Below the pieces are notes generated by a model. The model was not told the origin of the DNA. It worked only from the letters and a program-made list of their open reading frames with translations, and ran no database searches. DNA of 8,485 bases from Sphingobacteriia bacterium (GTDB lineage: Bacteria > Bacteroidota > Bacteroidia > Chitinophagales > Chitinophagaceae), in NCBI GenBank assembly GCA_004294465.1, contig REAV01000022.1, positions 1 through 8,485 on the forward strand, given 5' to 3'. Positions 1-5,999 of the stretch are shown here, one piece after another. Position 1 is the stretch's first letter. Every line of letters begins with the position of its first letter. The position numbers were made by a program, and so were the translations under genes.

Positions 1-56
1 CCACTAGTTGCTATAAAAAAGCAACCGAATAAAAACGAGCTGACTTTAGTTTTCAT
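1..56 (-). CDS. 5' end of a probable exported protein (partial)
   Basis: An ATG at 56 on the minus strand opens a frame that stays open to the left edge (18 full codons). The visible peptide, MKTKVSSFLFGCFFIATSG (last residue from an incomplete codon), has a short basic N-terminus and a hydrophobic core, as in a Sec signal peptide. The Cys at residue 12 sits in LFGC, a poor lipobox placed very early, so I do not call it a lipoprotein. The gene starts 30 bases after the stop of the DUF4395-type membrane protein on the same strand and is probably co-transcribed with it. There is no clear Shine-Dalgarno site. The product cannot be identified from 18 residues. Confidence 0.55.
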   Translation of the reverse strand, partial: MKTKVSSFLFGCFFIATS

Positions 57-86
57 AACCAATTATTTGATATTTAAAGAACAAGC

Positions 87-737
87 TTATTTTCCAAATA
101 TACCAAAAAGATCATAAGGCTTAACTGTGAAGAAATCATTGAAAAAATAGCCAATCAAAAATGCAAGAGCAATGAATGCAATGACAATGATTAATTGAAT
201 AATTGATGTTTTTTGAATCTCTTGTTTAGCCTTTACATCACAAATTTCACCTGGGCAATATTGGGCCTTTTCTTTATAAAATATTTTATAAAATATACAA
301 CCTAAGCAAATTCCAAATGCAGTTTCGAAGAATAAAAATATCAGGCATATCAAGCAAATAATTCCTGTAATTGGGCTATAGGAATTTACGATGACCATAA
401 AAATAAGCATAGTACCAGACAGCATCACTCCTATCACCCAGGCAAATAGCTTTTGCTTAGCACCAACATATTCAGGATTCTGCCTACTTACTATTAATCT
501 TCCAATAATTAATGTCGGGGCATATTTAGGATTGATAAAAACCCTGATTAGAAAATCAGTAAAGAAGAGTGAGATCACATATTTTATGGGCACAAAATTG
601 TTTTTAAACATGATCAACATCAACGAAATAAACGTGGCCAGAAAAAGAATCCCTGCAGCAGCCCTGATTTCTCTTTCATTTAATACTGGAATGGAGTATC
701 CTTCAACATCTTCTCCAAATTTGAATATCTTATTCAT
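87..737 (-). CDS. DUF4395-type integral membrane protein
   Basis: A 216-residue protein of unknown function, probably in the inner membrane. About five hydrophobic helices are visible, near residues 27-45, 49-68, 97-118, 121-150 and 178-199. The pattern fits the DUF4395 family as I remember it: an N-terminal VLNEREIRAAAG stretch, then DFLIRVFINPKYAP (61-74) after the second helix. Two cysteine pairs stand out: C144-x-x-C147 at the end of the fourth helix, and C161 and C166 in the following loop (CPGEIC). They could form disulfides or bind metal, but their role is not established. The start at 737 is the first ATG of the frame, in front of a cytoplasmic-looking N-terminus. No convincing -7 box lies ahead of it. 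The next gene downstream encodes a probable exported protein, so a joint envelope role is possible but inferred. Confidence 0.8.
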   Translation of the reverse strand: MNKIFKFGEDVEGYSIPVLNEREIRAAAGILFLATFISLMLIMFKNNFVPIKYVISLFFTDFLIRVFINPKYAPTLIIGRLIVSRQNPEYVGAKQKLFAWVIGVMLSGTMLIFMVIVNSYSPITGIICLICLIFLFFETAFGICLGCIFYKIFYKEKAQYCPGEICDVKAKQEIQKTSIIQLIIVIAFIALAFLIGYFFNDFFTVKPYDLFGIFGK

Positions 738-834
738 CTCATTTGATTTTATAACACAGTTAATTAGAAATAAGCAATCTTTATCTATTTAAAATTATAG
801 CAAATTATTCCGTATCAATTACCTTTCATCCGCC

Positions 835-842
835 TATATTTG
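835..842 (+). promoter_or_regulatory. Bacteroidota-type -7 box for kynA
   Basis: TATATTTG matches the TAnnTTTG -7 consensus of the Bacteroidota housekeeping sigma factor exactly. It ends 17 bases before the kynA ATG, which predicts a leader of only about 13 bases. No good TTG -33 element is seen at the expected distance. Confidence 0.5.
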
Positions 843-848
843 CCGTAT

Positions 849-853
849 AAGGA
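849..853 (+). promoter_or_regulatory. Ribosome binding site of kynA
   Basis: AAGGA lies six bases ahead of the ATG at 860. This spacing favours that ATG over the in-frame TTG at 854, which would sit directly against the site. None of the other starts in the window has as clear a Shine-Dalgarno sequence. Confidence 0.6.
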
Positions 854-859
854 TTGCAT

Positions 860-1939
860 ATGGAAAAGAGCCCCATGTATTATGGCAGTTATCTGCATTT
901 AGAAAAAATCTTGGATAGTCAATATCCAGTGAGTTTTGAAACTGGAAATGAACCGGCTCACGATGAAATGCTTTTTATAATCATTCATCAAGCCTACGAA
1001 TTATGGTTTAAGCAGATTTTGTTTGAATTAGATTATACCATGGGGGTTTTTCAAAAAGAATCCATCAATGATAATTCAGAAGATTTAAATCTGGTTAGGC
1101 ATCGACTAAGAAGAGTCATTAAAATTTTAGAATTGCTTAATCAGCAAGTGAATGTACTTGACACAATGACTCCGATGGATTTCTTGGCTTTTAGAAATCT
1201 GCTTACTCCTTCATCGGGTTTTCAAAGCAAACAGTTTAGATTAATTGAAGCAAAACTAGGTTTGCAAATTGACAACCGTCATCAAAAAGAGTATTATAAA
1301 AGAACCAACGAGGGTGGTTTTACTCAACCCGATTACCAAGATATTAACCAAACAGAATCTTCAAAAAATTTGCAACAATTGATCAATGACTGGCTAGAAC
1401 GTATGCCATTTTTTGATGCTGCATATTGGGATTTTGAAACCAGTGAAACAACAATTGAACACCCATTCTGGAAACAATATAGAGCAATTTACAAAGCAGG
1501 ATTATCTGAAAGAGAAATACCCAAATTGCAAGATTTTGATTATGTTTTTTTTGAAACATCATCAAAGGACATGAACCCAGAAGAATTGAATTTACTTAAA
1601 AGTAGTTTCAGTGTAAAAGCCATGAGAGCTGCTTTATTTATAATGCTATATAGAGATTTCCCGGTATTTCAAAGTTCATATCAAATTCTCGATTCACTCA
1701 TAGAAATAGATCATTTGATGAGCAATTGGAGACACAAACATTTGATCATGGTCAGAAGAATGATTGGCATGAGAGTTGGAACTGGCAATACTTCTGGAGC
1801 AGGCTATTTAGAAGGTGCTTTAAACAAGCATTATGTGTACAAAGATTTATCCGGTTTGAGCACTTATTTAATTGAAAGAAGAAAATTACCTAAGTTACCG
1901 GAATCGCTCACAAGGTTCCTAGGTTTTAATGCTCAGTAA
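860..1939 (+). CDS. kynA: Tryptophan 2,3-dioxygenase
   Basis: A cytoplasmic heme enzyme that opens the indole ring of L-tryptophan with O2 to give N-formylkynurenine, the first step of the kynurenine pathway (tryptophan breakdown or de novo NAD synthesis). The 359-residue protein carries the family signatures: HDEMLFIIIHQ (34-44) with F39 and the distal H43; FLAFRNLLTPSSGFQS (108-123) with R112, which contacts the substrate carboxylate; and WRHKHLIMVRRMIG (290-303) with H294 as the proximal heme ligand. These are followed by GTGNTSG (307-313), whose T308 matches the substrate-binding threonine. F108 stands where the Xanthomonas enzyme has Tyr113. Length and the C-terminal part (LSTYLIERRKLPKLP) look closer to the animal enzymes than to the short proteobacterial ones. 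The ATG at 860 is chosen for its Shine-Dalgarno site. No other kynurenine gene is visible. The gene converges on the methyltransferase with one base between the stops. Confidence 0.96.
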   Translation: MEKSPMYYGSYLHLEKILDSQYPVSFETGNEPAHDEMLFIIIHQAYELWFKQILFELDYTMGVFQKESINDNSEDLNLVRHRLRRVIKILELLNQQVNVLDTMTPMDFLAFRNLLTPSSGFQSKQFRLIEAKLGLQIDNRHQKEYYKRTNEGGFTQPDYQDINQTESSKNLQQLINDWLERMPFFDAAYWDFETSETTIEHPFWKQYRAIYKAGLSEREIPKLQDFDYVFFETSSKDMNPEELNLLKSSFSVKAMRAALFIMLYRDFPVFQSSYQILDSLIEIDHLMSNWRHKHLIMVRRMIGMRVGTGNTSGAGYLEGALNKHYVYKDLSGLSTYLIERRKLPKLPESLTRFLGFNAQ

Positions 1940-1940
1940 T

Positions 1941-2684
1941 TTATTTTTTTCTCGCTAAAATGATCAATCTGGGAGAATTTTTGATATCGTAATTACCTAA
2001 TTGATAATTACCAAAAACTTCTTCGATCTGCATTCCCTGATAGGCAAGCATATCATTAAAATCACCTAATGAAAATTTAGCCACTCTTTCTGTATACAAA
2101 TGGCGGGGTGTTTTATTTTCGGAATCAGTTATTTGAATTTGTTTAAAAAAATGATCTTCATCCTGCCATTTGGTAATATGAAAATTAACATCATCGATAG
2201 AAGTGGTAAATGTTTTTTCTTCATGTTGTTCTGCAAAATGAACATTCAAATAATCAATTACAAACAACCCATTTTTTTGTAAACTTTGAGCAATGGTTCT
2301 AATGGTATTGTCGTGCTCTCTTCTTGTTTTAAAATAACCAAAACTGGTAAAAAAGTTAAAGGCATACTGGTAATAATTCACCCAGAAAGGCAAACGCATA
2401 TCATGTTGATAAAAATGCAATTGATCAGTTTCCTGCAATTTTGCAGCTGCAATAGAAGCTGCTGAAAGATCAATACCTGTTACTTCAAATCCCATATCAG
2501 CCATGGCAATACTGTGTCTCCCCTTTCCACAAGCCACATCTAACATCAAACTTCCTTTTGGTGGTTTTAGATAACTGATAAGTGTTTGAATGAATTGATT
2601 GGCTTCATCTTCATCTCTATGCTGATAAAGTAAGTGATAATAAGGAGAATTGAACCAGTCTTTGTACCAAGCTTTGTCAGCCAT
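1941..2684 (-). CDS. Class I SAM-dependent methyltransferase, substrate unknown
   Basis: A 247-residue soluble protein with a Rossmann methyltransferase fold. Motif I is LDVACGKGRHS (48-58), which binds S-adenosylmethionine; motif II is the acidic GIDLS (70-74) that holds the ribose; HDMR (94-97) is the post-II region; and LFVIDYLN (140-147) matches the strand after motif III. Nothing visible names the methyl acceptor. The frame reaches back to an ATG at 2774, but that would overlap the start of glmM on the other strand and would begin upstream of a -7 box at 2701-2708. The ATG at 2684 is therefore preferred; the family-like N-terminus (WYKDWFNSPYYHLLYQHR) begins just after it. It is transcribed singly, divergent from glmM and convergent with kynA. 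Confidence 0.88.
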   Translation of the reverse strand: MADKAWYKDWFNSPYYHLLYQHRDEDEANQFIQTLISYLKPPKGSLMLDVACGKGRHSIAMADMGFEVTGIDLSAASIAAAKLQETDQLHFYQHDMRLPFWVNYYQYAFNFFTSFGYFKTRREHDNTIRTIAQSLQKNGLFVIDYLNVHFAEQHEEKTFTTSIDDVNFHITKWQDEDHFFKQIQITDSENKTPRHLYTERVAKFSLGDFNDMLAYQGMQIEEVFGNYQLGNYDIKNSPRLIILARKK

Positions 2685-2700
2685 AATGTATATTTCGGCA

Positions 2701-2708
2701 CAAAAATA
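2701..2708 (-). promoter_or_regulatory. -7 box for the methyltransferase gene
   Basis: On the minus strand this reads TATTTTTG, an exact TAnnTTTG match, ending 16 bases before the ATG at 2684. A TTTG lies upstream with a 15-base gap, somewhat shorter than usual for a -33 element. The predicted leader is about 12 bases. Confidence 0.5.
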
Positions 2709-2727
2709 CAACCTAAGCTCCAACAAA

Positions 2728-2746
2728 TATTTTTGAATTATATTTG
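2728..2746 (+). promoter_or_regulatory. Two tandem -7 boxes for the glmM operon
   Basis: Two exact TAnnTTTG matches lie in tandem: TATTTTTG at 2728-2735 and TATATTTG at 2739-2746. The second ends 21 bases before the glmM ATG. Either could serve; neither has a clear -33 TTG. They face the opposite-strand box at 2701-2708, so the two divergent promoters would overlap in their upstream elements. Confidence 0.5.
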
Positions 2747-2767
2747 CAGGCATTTTAAAAGCAATAC

Positions 2768-4153
2768 ATGGCATTAATTAAAAGCATTTCTGGCATTCGT
2801 GGAACAATTGGCGGCCTACCTGGAGACACATTAAGTCCTTTAGACATAGTAAAATTTACCTCTGCTTATGGAACTTGGCTTAAACAGCAGCAACATGCCA
2901 ATAAGAAGGTTGTAATTGGCAGAGATGGAAGGATTAGTGGGGGAATGGTGCAAGGCTTAGTAGTAAATACATTAATAGCCCTTGGGATTGATGTAATTGA
3001 CTTGGGATTGAGCACCACACCCACTGTAGAAATGGCCGTGGTTTTTGAAAATGCAGCTGGAGGAATTATCCTCACAGCCAGTCATAATCCTAAAGAATGG
3101 AATGCCCTTAAATTATTGAATAGTAAAGGGGAATTTATTAGCGGAGCTGATGGTACCGCTTTATTAGCTATTGCAGCAAATGAAGCTTTTGATTATGTTT
3201 CTGTTGATCAATTAGGGGCTTATACTGAAGATTATACAGCTCTAGACAAGCATATTCAAGCAGTGGTTCAGTATCCATTGGTTGATATTGAAGCTATCAA
3301 GAAAGGTCATTTTAAAATAGTAATCGATGCAATTAATAGTACTGGGGCAATTGCTGTACCTGCATTATTAAAAGCGCTAGGGGTTACCAATTTTACTGTT
3401 TTGAATAGCAATGTAGATGGACAGTTTGCTCATAATCCTGAGCCATTACCAGAGAATCTAAGAGAATTGTGTAACGAAGTGAAAGCACAAAAAGCAACTT
3501 TAGGTATAGCTGTAGATCCAGATGTAGACAGATTATGCTTTGTTTGTGAAGATGGCTCTTTATTTGGCGAAGAATATACATTGGTAGCAGTTGCAGATTA
3601 CATTTTACAGAACCGAAAAGGCAACACGGTGAGTAATATGAGCAGTACACGCGCATTAAAAGATGTAACACTGAAATATGGTGGTGAATACTTTGCGAGT
3701 GCTGTTGGTGAAGTAAATGTAGTTACTAAAATGAAATCGGTTAACGCAGTTATAGGAGGCGAAGGAAATGGTGGCATAATTGTTCCAGACTTACATTACG
3801 GAAGAGATGCTTTAATTGGCATTGCTTTGTTTCTAACTCATTTAGCCAAGTCTGGCAAATCCAGTAAACAATTAAGAAGCAGTTACCCAGACTATATCAT
3901 CAGTAAAAATAAAATTGAATTAACCAAAGGAGTTGATCTGGCTAAAGTCTTTAAACGTATACAAGAAAAGTATAAAAAGAACCCAATCTATACCGATGAT
4001 GGTCTTAAAATTGAATTCGATAATGACTGGGTTCATTTGAGAAGCAGCAATACAGAACCAATCATTCGTATTTATGCAGAAAGCAATAGCGAAACAGTTG
4101 CAGATAACATTGCTAAAAGATTGATGGGCGACATTCAGGAAGCGGCTTTATAG
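2768..4153 (+). CDS. glmM: Phosphoglucosamine mutase
   Basis: A cytoplasmic alpha-D-phosphohexomutase that interconverts glucosamine-6-phosphate and glucosamine-1-phosphate, feeding UDP-GlcNAc synthesis for peptidoglycan and LPS. At 461 residues it has the normal family length and four domains. The N-terminus has SGIRGTIGG (8-16). The phosphoserine loop is TASHNP (103-108), with S105 the residue phosphorylated in the cycle. The metal-binding loop is DPDVDR (250-255). The sugar-recognition loop is GEGNGG (331-336), in place of the GExSGH seen in many enterobacterial enzymes. The phosphate-binding loop is RSSNTEP (425-431). The GEGNGG form is, as I recall, usual for Bacteroidota enzymes annotated GlmM; because of it, phosphoglucomutase/phosphomannomutase activity cannot be excluded from sequence alone. 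First gene of a probable three-gene operon. Confidence 0.9.
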   Translation: MALIKSISGIRGTIGGLPGDTLSPLDIVKFTSAYGTWLKQQQHANKKVVIGRDGRISGGMVQGLVVNTLIALGIDVIDLGLSTTPTVEMAVVFENAAGGIILTASHNPKEWNALKLLNSKGEFISGADGTALLAIAANEAFDYVSVDQLGAYTEDYTALDKHIQAVVQYPLVDIEAIKKGHFKIVIDAINSTGAIAVPALLKALGVTNFTVLNSNVDGQFAHNPEPLPENLRELCNEVKAQKATLGIAVDPDVDRLCFVCEDGSLFGEEYTLVAVADYILQNRKGNTVSNMSSTRALKDVTLKYGGEYFASAVGEVNVVTKMKSVNAVIGGEGNGGIIVPDLHYGRDALIGIALFLTHLAKSGKSSKQLRSSYPDYIISKNKIELTKGVDLAKVFKRIQEKYKKNPIYTDDGLKIEFDNDWVHLRSSNTEPIIRIYAESNSETVADNIAKRLMGDIQEAAL

Positions 4154-4177
4154 ACTTATAACTTGTAAATTGCAAAC

Positions 4178-5305
4178 ATGGAGAGAATTTATTTAGATAA
4201 TGCAGCAACTACAGCCTTAGACCCTGCTGTATTAAACGCAATGATGCCTTATCTTACTACTCATTTTGGCAATCCTTCATCAATTTATAGTTATGGCAGA
4301 GAGACCAGAATGGCCATTGAAAACGCACGTAAATCTGTTGCAAAAATATTGAATGCACATCCAGCTGAGATTTTTTTTACCAGCGGAGGAACTGAAAGTA
4401 GCAATACAGCAATACGAGCTGCAGTAAGAGATTTAGGCTGCAAACATATTATCAGTTCTGTTATTGAACACCATGCTACCACACACACAATTGAACATTT
4501 GCACCATACTGGAGAAGCCGAATTGAGTTATGTAAAATTGTTGCCCAATGGGCATATTGATTTAAATGACTTAGAACAGTTATTGGCTTCGAGTAAGGAA
4601 AAATGTTTGGTTACACTCATGCACGCCAACAATGAAATTGGCAACATGATCAATATTCAAACAGTTGGTGAGATTTGTAAAAAATACAACGCCATTTTTC
4701 ACAGCGACACTGTTCAAACTGTAGGTCATTTTCCTTTTGATTTAAGAAACACACCTATTCATTTTATAACAGGTGCTGGACATAAATTTCATGGCCCTAA
4801 AGGAGTCGGAATATTGTACATCAACGAAAATATTAAAATAACTCCGTTTGTGCACGGCGGAAGTCAGGAAAGAAATATGCGTGCAGGTACTGAAAACTTA
4901 TATGGAATTATTGGATTTGCGAAAGCACTTGAAATAGCCACCGCCGAATATGAAAAAGAAAGTGTTTTCATTAAAGGATTGAAGTTGCACATGATGGAAC
5001 AATTGAAATCTTCAATTGAAGGTGTAAGCTTTAATGGAGACCCATTGGGATCATCATTATATGCTGTATTGAGTGCGAGTTTTCCGAAAACAGAGAAAAG
5101 TGAAATGATATTGTTCAATATGGATATTAATAATATCTGTGCAAGTGGAGGCAGTGCTTGTACCAGTGGAGCAGATCAAGGATCTCATGTTATTAGAGCC
5201 ATTAACAATAATCCCAATCAAATAACTGTTCGTTTTTCTTTTTCTAAAAACAATACCAAGGCCGAAATCGATTATGTTGTAGAGAAACTTAAAGAATTAA
5301 TATAA
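4178..5305 (+). CDS. Cysteine desulfurase, class I (NifS/IscS-like)
   Basis: A PLP-dependent enzyme that removes sulfur from L-cysteine as an enzyme-bound persulfide plus alanine, supplying Fe-S cluster assembly or tRNA/cofactor thiolation. The 375 residues contain YLDNAATT (5-12); TSGGTES (68-74), which binds PLP phosphate; EHHA (97-100) with the ring-stacking H98; HANNEIG (149-155); and SDTVQ (176-180) with D177 and Q180. GHKFHGPKG (201-209) carries the PLP Schiff-base lysine K203, and RAGTEN (235-240) follows. The catalytic loop CASGGSACTSG (321-331) has C328. The long flexible cysteine loop places it in class I. It follows glmM by 24 bases and precedes the lipoprotein gene by 5. No iscU, nifU or tRNA-thiolase partner is visible, so the sulfur acceptor is unknown and I assign no symbol. 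Confidence 0.93.
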   Translation: MERIYLDNAATTALDPAVLNAMMPYLTTHFGNPSSIYSYGRETRMAIENARKSVAKILNAHPAEIFFTSGGTESSNTAIRAAVRDLGCKHIISSVIEHHATTHTIEHLHHTGEAELSYVKLLPNGHIDLNDLEQLLASSKEKCLVTLMHANNEIGNMINIQTVGEICKKYNAIFHSDTVQTVGHFPFDLRNTPIHFITGAGHKFHGPKGVGILYINENIKITPFVHGGSQERNMRAGTENLYGIIGFAKALEIATAEYEKESVFIKGLKLHMMEQLKSSIEGVSFNGDPLGSSLYAVLSASFPKTEKSEMILFNMDINNICASGGSACTSGADQGSHVIRAINNNPNQITVRFSFSKNNTKAEIDYVVEKLKELI

Positions 5306-5310
5306 GCATC

Positions 5311-5997
5311 ATGAAGTCAACCAAATTATTTTTTGCATTATTGAGTCTTTACTTATTAATAGCAGCTTGCTCTTCTACCAAACAAACGGTTATTGCTGTT
5401 TGGAGTAATAAAGACAAAATCGTGTATGGTGCTAAAAAAAGTGTTTTCATAATGGTGCTAACAGCCAACGTTCAGGCTAGAAACGAATTGGAATCTTCTT
5501 TAAAAGAAGCTGCAATTGCAAGAGGCTTGAAAGTTACCACAAGCATAGATGCATTAGGCCCTATGAATGTTGGAAAGGATTTTCCGGCAGAAGCCATTCT
5601 TAATAAGGTGAAGGAATTGAATTATGAAACTATTTTTACCGTTGCTGTGAAAGATGTAAAGAAAGAAACCACTTTTGTTCAGGCATCTGATAATTTCTAC
5701 AACCCAATGGGAATGTATGGCGGGGCTTATGGAAGCTTCGGCAGTTATTATAATAATTACTGGGCTTACCCTGGCGTTAATTTTGGATTTGGAGGTGGAT
5801 TCACTTCGAGTTATACAACTGAAAAAGTAACTGTATATTTAGAAAGCAATCTCTACGAAACAGCCACTCAGGATTTATTACTATCAATAAAATCGAAGGC
5901 AGTCAACCCTGAAAACCTAGCAAAAGAAAGTAAAATATTTACTAAAAACATTGTTGCCGAATTAAATGAAGGCAAAAAAATGTATTCGATCAAATAG
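5311..5997 (+). CDS. Putative lipoprotein with a Gly/Tyr-rich segment
   Basis: A 228-residue envelope protein of unknown function. It has a lipoprotein signal peptide: basic MKSTK, a hydrophobic core, and lipobox IAAC with C20 as the lipidated residue. The following residues (SSTKQT) lack the acidic cluster that in some Bacteroidota marks export to the cell surface, so a periplasm-facing location is the simpler guess. The mature part looks alpha/beta (about 45-120), then has a stretch rich in Gly, Tyr, Phe and Asn (about 129-164), then a strand-rich end including VTVYLESNLYETATQDLL (173-190). This arrangement resembles putative lipoproteins related to DUF4136 in which a low-complexity Gly/Tyr loop interrupts the domain; that resemblance is from memory. 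It lies 5 bases after the desulfurase gene, so they are almost certainly co-transcribed, and it converges on the AAA+ gene with 2 bases between stops. Confidence 0.8.
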   Translation: MKSTKLFFALLSLYLLIAACSSTKQTVIAVWSNKDKIVYGAKKSVFIMVLTANVQARNELESSLKEAAIARGLKVTTSIDALGPMNVGKDFPAEAILNKVKELNYETIFTVAVKDVKKETTFVQASDNFYNPMGMYGGAYGSFGSYYNNYWAYPGVNFGFGGGFTSSYTTEKVTVYLESNLYETATQDLLLSIKSKAVNPENLAKESKIFTKNIVAELNEGKKMYSIK

Positions 5998-5999
5998 GT

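Noticed and set aside
391..792. A 133-codon plus-strand open frame opposite the DUF4395 gene
   Set aside because: It lies mostly antisense to a well-supported membrane protein, its product shows no recognisable family, and there is no promoter or ribosome binding site ahead of it.
800..810. A -7 box for the DUF4395 gene on the minus strand
   Set aside because: The best candidate (ATAATTTG on the minus strand, 801-808) has the wrong internal spacing for TAnnTTTG and lies over 60 bases from the start, so it was not listed.
854..859. TTG start for kynA two codons upstream
   Set aside because: It directly abuts the AAGGA site, leaving no spacing, whereas the ATG at 860 is six bases from it.
1940..1951. 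T-rich run after the kynA stop as a rho-independent terminator
   Set aside because: The Ts are explained by the Lys-Lys-stop codons of the opposing methyltransferase gene, and I find no convincing GC-rich stem just before them.
2685..2774. Thirty extra N-terminal residues on the methyltransferase
   Set aside because: They would begin upstream of the gene's own -7 box and overlap the glmM start on the other strand, and the segment does not look like a methyltransferase N-terminus.
3393..3671. A 92-codon minus-strand open frame inside glmM
   Set aside because: It is the shadow of the glmM coding sequence; the product is a low-complexity Leu/Tyr/Cys-rich string with no family features.
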